DNA of 64,000 nucleotides from Lacinutrix himadriensis (lineage in GTDB: Bacteria > Bacteroidota > Bacteroidia > Flavobacteriales > Flavobacteriaceae). This document shows positions 1 through 8,627 of this stretch, piece by piece. A program made the position numbers and the translations under genes. The first letter of the stretch is position 1. Every line of letters begins with the position of its first letter. Location: NCBI RefSeq assembly GCF_001418105.1, contig NZ_LIQI01000032.1:124001-188000 (forward strand). Direction: 5' to 3'. Below the pieces are notes generated by a model. The model was given only the letters and a program-made list of their open reading frames with translations, did not search any database and was not told the DNA's origin.

Positions 1-1751
1 CCACACCTATTGCACTATTAGAATCAAAATTTAAAAATTCTAAAAAACCTACGGATGCCAAATTTTATAAATTAATATACCATAGCCGTTTAAGAGATAG
101 TGATTCTATGTCTTTCTATATAAACCAGCTCGAACAAGACAAAAACCTAACGAAGTTTCAACAATGCAGAGTCTTATATTTTGAGGGTTTTTATAATAAA
201 ATAACGAGTAATGATTCTTTATTTTTCAAAAAAAGCTATCAAACACTTCAACTAGCAAAAAAAGCACAAGACACTTTAACCACACTGTCTAGCCTTGCAG
301 CGCTTAGTCAAACTTATGATTATAATAATGACAACTATTATAACCTAGAATATTTAAATATTTTAGAGCAAAAAGCGAAAGAGTACAACCAAGCAACTTA
401 TAAAATAATTCATCGTTTTTTACTAGCAACCTACTATTATTATAGAGATGAAAATAATGAAGCATTACGTAATTATAAAATGCTTTTAGGGTATAACTAT
501 AAAAAAAGGGATAGCGCTTATTTACTTTATACCTATAATAATTTAGGCGCTTTATTTGAAGATAATTTATTACAATCGGATTCTGCTATTTATTATTTTA
601 ATAAGAAATTAGACTTCTTTAAAAAGGCACCAAGTCATACTTCAAAAGAAAGTTACTTTAATACGTATTTTAACATTGGTGTTTCCTATGAAAGGTTAAA
701 CAAACTAGATGAAGCTGAAAAGTTTTATCTAAAAGCGGATAGCGTTTCTACGCGAGAAAACATCCTTAAGAATAGCAAAAAAATTAATGAAAATCTATCG
801 GATTTATTTGCCAAACAAAAAAATTACCATAGCGCATATAATAGTCTAAAATTATCCCTTGAACTTTCGGACAGCCTAAATACCAAAGAACATCGTGAAG
901 CTATAGCCAATATTAAAGAACAATATGACAACCAAAAACTTCGGGCAGATAATCTAGAAAGTGAAGTGAAAAGAAAACAAAATCAAAACTTGCTTATTGT
1001 CTCTTTATTCCTTTTAGTTTTTGGTGGATTTTCTGCATTCTTAATTCAGAAAAACACCAAACGCAAACAACTACTTGCCGAACAAGAACAAGAAATACAA
1101 ACCCAAAAACTAGCTGCGGTACTTAAAGAACAGGAACTGACTAGTATTGATGCTATGATTGAAGGGCAAGAAAAAGAAAGACAGCGTATTGCTAACGATT
1201 TACATGATGATCTTGGCGGACTAATGGCTACTGTAAAACTTCATTTTAATGTTTTAAAGGAAAACAAATCGGAAGACCTTTTCGAAAAAACCAACACCCT
1301 TTTAGACGAAGCTTATCAGAAAATTAGAAGCATTGCACACGCTAAAAATTCTGGAGTAATTGCTAAACAAGGTTTATTAAAAGCCGTTAAGGAAATGGCT
1401 AATAAAATTTCAGCATTAAATAAAACGCAAATAGATGTGGTAGATCATGGTTTAGAAAACAGATTAGAAAACAGTTTAGAACTTACTATTTTTAGAATCA
1501 TTCAAGAACTAACCACTAATATCATTAAACATGCGCAAGCAACACAAGCAACCATTAGCTTAACAAATCATGAGGACAGCCTAAATATTATGATAGAAGA
1601 TAATGGTGTTGGTTTTGATACCAAAATCATTTCTAAAAAAGGGATGGGAATTCATAGTATTGATAAACGCGTAGAGCATTTGGACGGAAAAATGACTATC
1701 GAGTCTGAAATTAACCAAGGCACAACGATAATAATAGATTTACCGATATGA
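1..1751 (+). CDS. TPR sensor histidine kinase, 5' end outside window
   Basis: The reading frame is open from base 3 to the stop, and the ATG at 108 lies inside TPR-like helices, so the true start is upstream of the window. The visible part has TPR-like repeats, one transmembrane segment followed by a coiled coil, a HisKA_3 dimerisation box (RIANDLHDDLGG) and a HATPase domain with N box ELTTNIIKHA, G1 box DNGVGFD and G2 box GMGIHSI. This is the NarL/LuxR-coupled class of Bacteroidota sensor kinases: the TPR part faces the periplasm and the kinase is cytoplasmic. Its stop overlaps the next gene's start (ATGA), so the two kinases are translationally coupled. The likely partner is the LuxR-type regulator at 3735. 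The signal is unknown. Confidence 0.9.
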   Translation, partial: TPIALLESKFKNSKKPTDAKFYKLIYHSRLRDSDSMSFYINQLEQDKNLTKFQQCRVLYFEGFYNKITSNDSLFFKKSYQTLQLAKKAQDTLTTLSSLAALSQTYDYNNDNYYNLEYLNILEQKAKEYNQATYKIIHRFLLATYYYYRDENNEALRNYKMLLGYNYKKRDSAYLLYTYNNLGALFEDNLLQSDSAIYYFNKKLDFFKKAPSHTSKESYFNTYFNIGVSYERLNKLDEAEKFYLKADSVSTRENILKNSKKINENLSDLFAKQKNYHSAYNSLKLSLELSDSLNTKEHREAIANIKEQYDNQKLRADNLESEVKRKQNQNLLIVSLFLLVFGGFSAFLIQKNTKRKQLLAEQEQEIQTQKLAAVLKEQELTSIDAMIEGQEKERQRIANDLHDDLGGLMATVKLHFNVLKENKSEDLFEKTNTLLDEAYQKIRSIAHAKNSGVIAKQGLLKAVKEMANKISALNKTQIDVVDHGLENRLENSLELTIFRIIQELTTNIIKHAQATQATISLTNHEDSLNIMIEDNGVGFDTKIISKKGMGIHSIDKRVEHLDGKMTIESEINQGTTIIIDLPI

Positions 1752-3664
1752 ACATGCCAATCCAATCTAAAAAAAATCCTTTTTTTAAGGAGAGAGTAAA
1801 ACAATCATTAGCAATTTTATTATTACTAATAGTCATACATCCTTCATTTGGTCAAACTTCTAAAGATACACTGTATGCTATCTGGGAAAACTCAAAAAAA
1901 CCAGATTCTACAAGAGCCATAGCATTTAACACATTAATTTCTAAAAATTATTTAGATAATAAAACAGATAGTGCTTATATTCTTATAGACCAGCTTATAA
2001 AATTTACCGAAGCTAATAAATTAGAACCTCAGCAAGCTAAAGCTTTAATCACATTAGGGCATATAAATCACATCTTAGGGGATTATCCTTCCGCGACTAA
2101 TAGTTATGAAAAAAGTTTAAAATTATACAAGAAACTAGGTAATAAAAAAGGAGAGGCAAAAGCTCTAGATAATATTGGAAAAATGCATAAGACCAGTTGG
2201 AATTTAGATGAAGCATTATTTTTTTATGAACAAAGCCTATCCATAAGCAAAAGCAGAAAAGACACGCTCACCATTATTTCCAATCTAACAAATATTGGTA
2301 ATATATATAACATACGGTTTAAGGTAGACAAAGCATTAGCATATTTTAATGAAAGTTTAAAACTCTGTACCATAAAAAAGGATTTAAAAAACAGAGCTGT
2401 AAACCATGTCAACATTGGACAGTCTTACATTATAAAAAAAGATTTTAAACTAGCAAAAAAGAAAATTAATGAAGCTATTAGAATCGGAAATCTATTAAAT
2501 AATTACAGTATCCTCGCACATGGCTATGATGTAATGGCACAATACTATTTTAAACAGAAGAAACATGACAGCCTCATAGAAATCGCTAAAAAAGGTCTTT
2601 TTTATGCAGAAAAAATACCTAATAAGACTAAAATACGAAGTGCTCATTATTTTTTATTTGAAGGACATCGAGGAAAAAAGAATTTTGATTCCACTTTTTA
2701 TCATTATGAAAAAGGAAGAGAATATAGAAATGAAGCAGAAGACAAAGCGAATACTAGAGCATTGCAAAAAATGCAAATTGATAATTTTAGAAAAACGGAT
2801 AGTTTAATGCATTTTCAAAAACAATTGCAAAATGAATTATACCATCAAACAGAAATTCAGCTAAAAAACAAAGAAAAAACAAACCTCACTTTAGCTTGGG
2901 GAAGCAGTCTTTCTATAGTCTCTCTATTCGCTTTTTTAATATTCAAAAACTCCAAACGAAAACAACTTAAAGCTGAAAAAGAACGTCAAGAACAAATAGA
3001 AGAAAAAGAAAAAATACTTAAAGATTTAGAGTTATCTACTATTGATGCGATGATTAGAGGTCAAGAAAAAGAACGTCAAAAATTAGCTTCCGATTTACAC
3101 GATAGTGTTGGTGCAACATTGTCTGCCGCTAAAATGCAATTTGAATATCTCATAAAAAACCAAACAGACCTTAAAGCTTCCGAAGAATTAATAAAAAAAA
3201 CCAGCACTTTGTTAGAAGATGCCTATGTAGAGATTAGATCTATGGCACATTTAAAAAACTCTGGAGTAATGGCTAAAAACGGCTTACTTCCCGCAATAGA
3301 AAAACTCTCTATAAATGCCTCCGGAATTAATGGGCTTACTTTTGAAGTCCATAGTTTTGGATTAGAAAATCGCCTAGAAAACTCTTTAGAAATTTCCATA
3401 TTCCGAATCATTCAAGAGCTCATAACCAATATTATTAAACATGCGCATGCAACAAAAGGCATTGTACATTTAACAAATCATGAAGAAGGTCTAAACATTA
3501 TTGTGGAAGATAATGGTATTGGTTTTAACACCAAAAACCTAAAACAAGCTTCCGGAATGGGAATAGATAGTATTGATAAACGGGTAGAGCATTTAGAGGG
3601 CCAAATGATTATTGAGTCTAAAAAAGACCAAGGAACAACTATAATTATAGACATTCCTATTTAA
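1748..3664 (+). CDS. TPR sensor histidine kinase (paralogue of preceding gene)
   Basis: The 638-residue protein has an N-terminal hydrophobic segment ending near SFGQ (signal peptide), TPR repeats over about residues 60-330, a transmembrane helix near 380-400, a coiled coil, the phospho-acceptor box LASDLHDSVGAT, N box ELITNIIKHA, G1 DNGIGFN and G2 GMGIDSI. All catalytic boxes are intact. The C-terminal half closely resembles that of the upstream kinase (shared FRIIQEL and SIDKRVEHL segments), so the pair arose by tandem duplication while the sensor halves diverged. It overlaps the upstream gene by 4 bases and is followed by a response regulator. Two kinases may feed one regulator or heterodimerise. 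Confidence 0.93.
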   Translation: MNMPIQSKKNPFFKERVKQSLAILLLLIVIHPSFGQTSKDTLYAIWENSKKPDSTRAIAFNTLISKNYLDNKTDSAYILIDQLIKFTEANKLEPQQAKALITLGHINHILGDYPSATNSYEKSLKLYKKLGNKKGEAKALDNIGKMHKTSWNLDEALFFYEQSLSISKSRKDTLTIISNLTNIGNIYNIRFKVDKALAYFNESLKLCTIKKDLKNRAVNHVNIGQSYIIKKDFKLAKKKINEAIRIGNLLNNYSILAHGYDVMAQYYFKQKKHDSLIEIAKKGLFYAEKIPNKTKIRSAHYFLFEGHRGKKNFDSTFYHYEKGREYRNEAEDKANTRALQKMQIDNFRKTDSLMHFQKQLQNELYHQTEIQLKNKEKTNLTLAWGSSLSIVSLFAFLIFKNSKRKQLKAEKERQEQIEEKEKILKDLELSTIDAMIRGQEKERQKLASDLHDSVGATLSAAKMQFEYLIKNQTDLKASEELIKKTSTLLEDAYVEIRSMAHLKNSGVMAKNGLLPAIEKLSINASGINGLTFEVHSFGLENRLENSLEISIFRIIQELITNIIKHAHATKGIVHLTNHEEGLNIIVEDNGIGFNTKNLKQASGMGIDSIDKRVEHLEGQMIIESKKDQGTTIIIDIPI

Positions 3665-3734
3665 GAATACAGAACATTTTCAGTGAAAAACGTAAAGAAT
3701 ATATGCTTGATTTTTGAATTTAAAAACATACAAA

Positions 3735-4358
3735 ATGATACGATTAGCCATAGCAGAAGATCATCAATCTTTAATTGACGGATTACAATTACTCTTAAAA
3801 TATGAAGAAGGTATCTCTATAATTGGCACTGCAAATGATGGTGAACAGTTATTAGAAATTGTACGGTTAAAACAACCAAACGTTATTATTACAGATATAC
3901 GCATGCCCAAATTAGATGGCATCGCTGCCACCAAAGTAATCATGCAAGAATTCCCAACTACAAAGATTTTAGCCTTTTCTATGTTCGATCAAATTGATGC
4001 CATAGAACAAATGCTAGAAGCTGGAGCAAAAGGCTATATCTTAAAGAACTCTTCCTTAACAGAAGTCTTACAAGCAATTAAAACGGTGTACAAAGGAGAA
4101 ACATACTTTGACAAAAGTATAGATACCAATGCACTTGGCACAGATAAAAGCAACACTAAAAAAGGGCTCTTAACCAAACGTCAAATTGAAATATTACAAC
4201 TCGTTGCGCAAGGTAAAACCTCACGAGAGATTGCCGAAGACTTATTTATTGGTATTCATACGGTAGATACACATAGAAAAAACATGATCCGCATTCTTGG
4301 ACTTCACGGAAAAGGAGAGCTTTTGCGTTATGCTTTAGAGAAGAAGTATAAATTTTAA
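3735..4358 (+). CDS. LuxR/NarL-family response regulator
   Basis: The 207-residue protein has a receiver domain with acidic residues near E8/D9 and phospho-acceptor D54 in IITDIRMPKLDG, the conserved K in GYILKNSS, and a C-terminal LuxR HTH (TKRQIEILQLVAQGKTSREIA and IHTVDTHRKNMI). I chose the ATG at 3735 because a TTG seven codons upstream would add a non-homologous tail and MIRLAIAEDHQ is a typical receiver start. It follows the two TPR kinases after a 70-base gap and is followed by a rho-independent hairpin. It should be phosphorylated by one or both kinases and bind DNA as a dimer. Its targets may include the secreted-protein genes just downstream, which is inference from position only. 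Confidence 0.93.
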   Translation: MIRLAIAEDHQSLIDGLQLLLKYEEGISIIGTANDGEQLLEIVRLKQPNVIITDIRMPKLDGIAATKVIMQEFPTTKILAFSMFDQIDAIEQMLEAGAKGYILKNSSLTEVLQAIKTVYKGETYFDKSIDTNALGTDKSNTKKGLLTKRQIEILQLVAQGKTSREIAEDLFIGIHTVDTHRKNMIRILGLHGKGELLRYALEKKYKF

Positions 4359-4406
4359 AATATAACAATTCATTTTTTCAAGAAACACTTATTAATTCTT
4401 GTTTTC

Positions 4407-4434
4407 AAAAATCCCCAGTATTGGGGATTTTTTT
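4407..4434 (+). terminator. rho-independent terminator after response regulator
   Basis: The hairpin AAAATCCCC/GGGGATTTT with a 7-nt loop is followed by a T-run. It separates the signalling operon from the secreted-protein genes. Confidence 0.85.
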
Positions 4435-4487
4435 GTGTTTACTCCTTTCCTACATTAGTAATCTATTAATCTAACATATTTTATATC

Positions 4488-5606
4488 ATGAAAAATGCAA
4501 CTAAAACAATTAAAAAAACCTTAGTCTTATACTTACTACTTATCTCCTCAAGTATACTTGCACAAACTATTATTACCATTGACAATAATTCCGGATCCAC
4601 AACAACCTATCAAACCGTGCAAGCAGCACATGATGCTGCCACAGCAGGAGATATTATTTACGTACAACCTTCTGGCACAAGTTATGGTTCTGTTACTATA
4701 GATAAAGAATTAACTATTGTTGGTAGATCACATAGCGAAACAACTAAAGTTTCACAATTAGGTACTGTTATTATTCGTTCTTCAGATGTAACACTAAAAG
4801 GCTTGTCATTTTCATCACTTAATCCACAAAGTTCTGGTGCTCCAATTGCTCCTCCTTTTCTTCGTTTAACTATTTCAGACTGTAGAGCATCCAGCTTGCA
4901 ATTCGGTGAAGGGAATGCTGCACCAACTGTTATTATGGATGATATTAAAGTTAGAGGTTGCCTTTTAGTAGGCACAAATTATATATATGAAGATGCTACA
5001 AATGTTTTGTTTTCAAATAATATTTTCTCATCCACTAGTCCAATCTACACCTATAACACTACAAGTGCCGTAATAGCTAATAATATTTTTAGACATTATT
5101 ATTTATATAGCCCAACAATAACCATTACCAATTATTCTACCTCGGGTACTGCAATTTTATATAATAATATGTTTATTTCTAATTACGATACAGATTCAAC
5201 AATTGCTTTTACTGGAAACTTTAATTTATCTAACAACCTAACGTACAATTATGGTACTGGCAATATAATATTTACCTCTTCTAATGGTACACTTTCAGAC
5301 TCTAATACATTAGTAGATACAGACCCAATGTTTACTAACATAGATGCTACAAACACAGAAAGCTTTGCAGGAAATTACTTATACAATCCTGCGTTCCGTA
5401 TAGAAGACGATCTAACCTTACAAGCTACTTCTCCTGCACTTACTGGAGGTGGTGGTGGCACAGAAATGGGCCTATACAATAACGGTTTTTTATATAATAC
5501 AATTGGTAACCCAAAAGGTATACCTACTCTAGACATAATTAGTTATGATGGCGCAGTACCAAAAAATGGTACAATTAACGTAACCATTAACGCAAAAGCA
5601 CATTAA
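4488..5606 (+). CDS. secreted beta-helix-like repeat protein
   Basis: The 372-residue protein has a signal peptide ending SSSILAQ. Next comes a segment (YQTVQAAHDAATAGDIIYVQPSG) typical of the start of right-handed parallel beta-helix proteins such as NosD or pectate-lyase-like surface proteins, then Asn/Thr/Ser-rich rungs containing NNIF and NN repeats. No catalytic residues can be assigned. The C-terminus is short, without the usual sorting domain, and ends in NVTINAKAH. The next gene begins after 2 bases, so the two are cotranscribed. It is probably exported; a role at the cell surface is inferred. Confidence 0.75.
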   Translation: MKNATKTIKKTLVLYLLLISSSILAQTIITIDNNSGSTTTYQTVQAAHDAATAGDIIYVQPSGTSYGSVTIDKELTIVGRSHSETTKVSQLGTVIIRSSDVTLKGLSFSSLNPQSSGAPIAPPFLRLTISDCRASSLQFGEGNAAPTVIMDDIKVRGCLLVGTNYIYEDATNVLFSNNIFSSTSPIYTYNTTSAVIANNIFRHYYLYSPTITITNYSTSGTAILYNNMFISNYDTDSTIAFTGNFNLSNNLTYNYGTGNIIFTSSNGTLSDSNTLVDTDPMFTNIDATNTESFAGNYLYNPAFRIEDDLTLQATSPALTGGGGGTEMGLYNNGFLYNTIGNPKGIPTLDIISYDGAVPKNGTINVTINAKAH

Positions 5607-5608
5607 TT

Positions 5609-8335
5609 ATGAAAGCGCAAAACACAAATATGCGCTTGCCAAATCATTATCTATTAGGTTGTATACTACTATTCTTTTTTAGTTTTGCCACAGTAAGCTC
5701 GCAAAACATTCAACAATTTGAATATTATTTTGGTACAGACCCTGGTTTAGGTAATGGTAATTTGGTAACTGCAAACGCAAATACTGGTGAACTTACACAA
5801 GCTTTAAACTTTCCTATTACAGGTTTAAACGAAGGCTTTCATAAACTAAACCTTAGAGCTCAAGATAATTTAGGTACTTGGGGATTTTACCACAATGTAA
5901 CCTTTTATGTTTCGGATGCTATAACAGGAAGCGACCCAGTTTCTAACATCTCAGCAGCAGAATATTGGTTCGATACAGATCCTGGGCATGGAAACGGAAA
6001 TGCATTAGCTATTTCTGGTAGTCCGAGTGAGACCTCACAAAATTTCGCAATTCCCTTAGGAACATTAGATGTTGGTTTTCATACCATCGGAATTCGCACA
6101 CAAAATCTAGTTGGAAATTGGAGTTTATACGATAACAAAGTTTTTTATGTTTCGGAAGACATAGCAGGAAGCGATCCTATTTCTAATATTGCCGGAGCAG
6201 AATATTGGTTTGATATTGATCCCGGATTTGGAAACGGAAATGCATTAACCATTTCTGGAAGTCCGAGTGAAACCACTCAAAACTTTGTAATTCCTTTAGG
6301 AACATTAGATGCTGGGTTTCATAAATTAGGCCTACGTGTTCAAAATCTAAATGGCACTTGGGGTTTATACGAAAAGAAAATATTTTATGTTTTTGAAGCG
6401 GAAGAAAACCAAGTTCCTGCCGCATTAACGGAAGCTGAATTTTTATACGATGCCGAATTAGGCTTTGGTACAGGAACAGCTGCTGCACTTTCACCAACAG
6501 GAAATACCGATGAATACTTGGTAGAAATACCAACCAATCTAGTAACCTGTGATGTACACGATATTTGGTTAAGTATAAAAAATGCAGATGGTAATTATTC
6601 GCTATACAAAATTGCATTGGATGTAGATGTTTATGATGACCTACCTCCTACTATTATGGTGCATCCAAATATTACAGCAGAACTAGATGCAAACGGACAA
6701 GTTTCTATAGACATCGATGATGTTAATAATGGTACTTTTGACGATTGCGAATTAGTTTCGGTAGTATTAAATCAAACACAATTTGATTATACCTGTGCAA
6801 ATCTTGGTGCTAATACGGTAACCATTACAGCTACAGATGCCGAAAATAAAGTAAGCACACAAGATGTAACTATTACTGTTGTAGATAGTATAGATCCCGT
6901 GGCAATTTCGCAAGATATCACCATCCAATTAGATGCAAATGGGATAGCAAATATTACGCCTTCGGAAATAGAAAATGGTTCGACAGATAATTGTACTATT
7001 GCAAGTAGCAGTTTAGACAATACTGCTTTTACTTGTGCCAACTTAGGAGCAAATACGGTAACATTTACTGTGGAAGATACTTCCGGAAACAGTAATAGCA
7101 CAACCGCTATTGTTACTATTGAAGACAACGTAAACCCAACAGCTATTACACAAAATATTACCGTGCAACTCGATGTTAATGGGGATGCTGTTATTACGCC
7201 AAACATGGTAAACAACAACTCCACAGACAATTGTACTGTTGCCAGTTTTAGTTTAGATATTACCGCTTTTACTTGTGCTAACTTAGGAAACAATACCGTT
7301 ATCTTAACGGTTACAGACCAAAGCAATAATAGCGATACCGAAACTGCAATTATTACGGTAGAAGACTCCGTAAACCCAACGGTTATTACGCAAAATATCG
7401 TCGTACAACTAGATGCAAATGGAAACGCTAACATTTCAGAATCTCAAATAGAAAATGGTTCTTCCGATAATTGCACCATAGCAAGTAGCAGTTTAGATAT
7501 CACCAGTTTTTCTTGTGATGATTTAGGAACAAATACAGTAACGCTTTCGGTAACCGATTCAAGCAATAATACGGGAACCGCAACTGCAATCGTCACAGTG
7601 GAAGACGGTATTAATCCAACAGCAATTACACAAAATATAACCGTGCAATTAGATGCAAGTGGAAATGCGAGTATTACACCAAATATGGTAGATAATAATT
7701 CTAGTGACAATTGTAGCATTGCGAGTTCTAGCTTAGATATTTCTTCTTTTACTTGTGATGATATTGGAGCCAATACCGTTACATTAACCGTTAATGACGC
7801 TAGTAATAATAGCGATGCTGCAACGGCAGTAATTACAGTGCAAGATACTATAGATCCAACGGTAGCTGGTCAAGATATCACGATAGATTTAGAAGGAAAT
7901 CCTTCGATTACCATTACAGCAGAGGATGTAGATAATGGTTCTTATGACAATTGCACTTTCGTATTAAGTATAGACACAGATACTTTTACAACATCTGGAG
8001 AATACCCAGTAACTTTAACAATTACAGATGGTTTTGGTAATGCAACTTCTACCATAATTACAGTAACAGTAATGGATAGTACTTTGGGTATTGAAGAAGA
8101 AAGTCTAACTAAAAATCAAATTAAGATTTTCCCAGTTCCAACAGAAGGTATTTTAAATATTTCCACAAATATGCAAATAAACGAAATGGTAATATTCGAT
8201 TTAAATGGTAAAAAAATCATGCAAACCCAAGGAGCAACTTCTAAAATAGATGTTTCAAAATTAGAAGTTGGCATGTATTTAATCCGATTTAAAGTAGAAG
8301 ATAGATATTACACCAAACGAATGATTAAAAACTAA
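5609..8335 (+). CDS. large secreted repeat protein with type IX sorting domain
   Basis: The 908-residue protein has a hydrophobic signal segment (LLGCILLFFFSFATVSSQ). Three to four repeats of about 80 residues follow, built on AEYWFDTDPGHGNG and ending in SLYDNKVFYV. Then come about six HYR-like Ig-fold repeats of about 85 residues, each with a DNC motif, a second Cys in FTCANLGANTV and a closing ATAIVTVED. The two cysteines per repeat suggest a disulfide in each Ig fold. The last 75 residues (KIFPVPTEGILNIS to YYTKRMIKN) are a type IX secretion sorting domain, so the product should reach the surface. It follows the beta-helix gene after 2 bases. An adhesin or scaffold role is inferred. Confidence 0.85.
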   Translation: MKAQNTNMRLPNHYLLGCILLFFFSFATVSSQNIQQFEYYFGTDPGLGNGNLVTANANTGELTQALNFPITGLNEGFHKLNLRAQDNLGTWGFYHNVTFYVSDAITGSDPVSNISAAEYWFDTDPGHGNGNALAISGSPSETSQNFAIPLGTLDVGFHTIGIRTQNLVGNWSLYDNKVFYVSEDIAGSDPISNIAGAEYWFDIDPGFGNGNALTISGSPSETTQNFVIPLGTLDAGFHKLGLRVQNLNGTWGLYEKKIFYVFEAEENQVPAALTEAEFLYDAELGFGTGTAAALSPTGNTDEYLVEIPTNLVTCDVHDIWLSIKNADGNYSLYKIALDVDVYDDLPPTIMVHPNITAELDANGQVSIDIDDVNNGTFDDCELVSVVLNQTQFDYTCANLGANTVTITATDAENKVSTQDVTITVVDSIDPVAISQDITIQLDANGIANITPSEIENGSTDNCTIASSSLDNTAFTCANLGANTVTFTVEDTSGNSNSTTAIVTIEDNVNPTAITQNITVQLDVNGDAVITPNMVNNNSTDNCTVASFSLDITAFTCANLGNNTVILTVTDQSNNSDTETAIITVEDSVNPTVITQNIVVQLDANGNANISESQIENGSSDNCTIASSSLDITSFSCDDLGTNTVTLSVTDSSNNTGTATAIVTVEDGINPTAITQNITVQLDASGNASITPNMVDNNSSDNCSIASSSLDISSFTCDDIGANTVTLTVNDASNNSDAATAVITVQDTIDPTVAGQDITIDLEGNPSITITAEDVDNGSYDNCTFVLSIDTDTFTTSGEYPVTLTITDGFGNATSTIITVTVMDSTLGIEEESLTKNQIKIFPVPTEGILNISTNMQINEMVIFDLNGKKIMQTQGATSKIDVSKLEVGMYLIRFKVEDRYYTKRMIKN

Positions 8336-8384
8336 TTAGAACAGTAAGTCTTTTTTAGGGAAAATTCGTATTCCTTCTAATTAA

Positions 8385-8410
8385 TAAAATCCCCTTTAAT
8401 GGGGATTTTA
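8385..8410 (+). terminator. rho-independent terminator after repeat protein
   Basis: The hairpin TAAAATCCCC/GGGGATTTTA has a 6-nt loop. The stem is the same CCCC/GGGG design as the terminator at 4407. Confidence 0.75.
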
Positions 8411-8457
8411 TGCGTTTCTATAATTCCTTAAATTTAAAGAAACAAAACACTTCTATT

Positions 8458-8535
8458 ATGTTTCAAATAATAACTATACTTTTTATTCTTCTTATTTTTA
8501 ATTTTATTTTACTAAAATTTAGTATTAATAAATAG
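8458..8535 (+). CDS. putative 25-residue hydrophobic peptide
   Basis: The ATG-to-TAG frame encodes a peptide almost entirely of I, L, F and N with a Lys-containing end (FSINK), i.e. one transmembrane helix. A TAAATTTA element (one mismatch to TAnnTTTG) lies 22 bases before the ATG, and a strong hairpin terminator follows 31 bases after the stop. It could be a small membrane peptide of the type I toxin kind or a chance frame in AT-rich DNA. No homologue is recognised. Confidence 0.3.
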   Translation: MFQIITILFILLIFNFILLKFSINK

Positions 8536-8566
8536 GTTTTATTCCTTCCAAAAAGAATATTAAAAC

Positions 8567-8604
8567 AAAAAACAGAACCTAAAATAAATTTAGGTTCTGT
8601 TTTT
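8567..8604. terminator. bidirectional terminator between convergent genes
   Basis: A near-perfect 17-bp stem (AACAGAACCTAAA with its complement, loop about 4) is flanked by A-run and T-run. It can end the short plus-strand transcript and the minus-strand M49 peptidase transcript. Confidence 0.85.
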
Positions 8605-8627
8605 AATATAAAGCTTGAAATAACTTT

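Noticed and set aside
6183..7773. Long open frames on the minus strand inside the secreted repeat gene
   Set aside because: They are mirror images of the HYR-like repeats; the plus-strand frame has a signal peptide, regular domains and a sorting domain.
5609..8335. Repeat expansion or assembly collapse in the HYR-like repeats
   Set aside because: The repeats are diverged in sequence and the frame is intact throughout.
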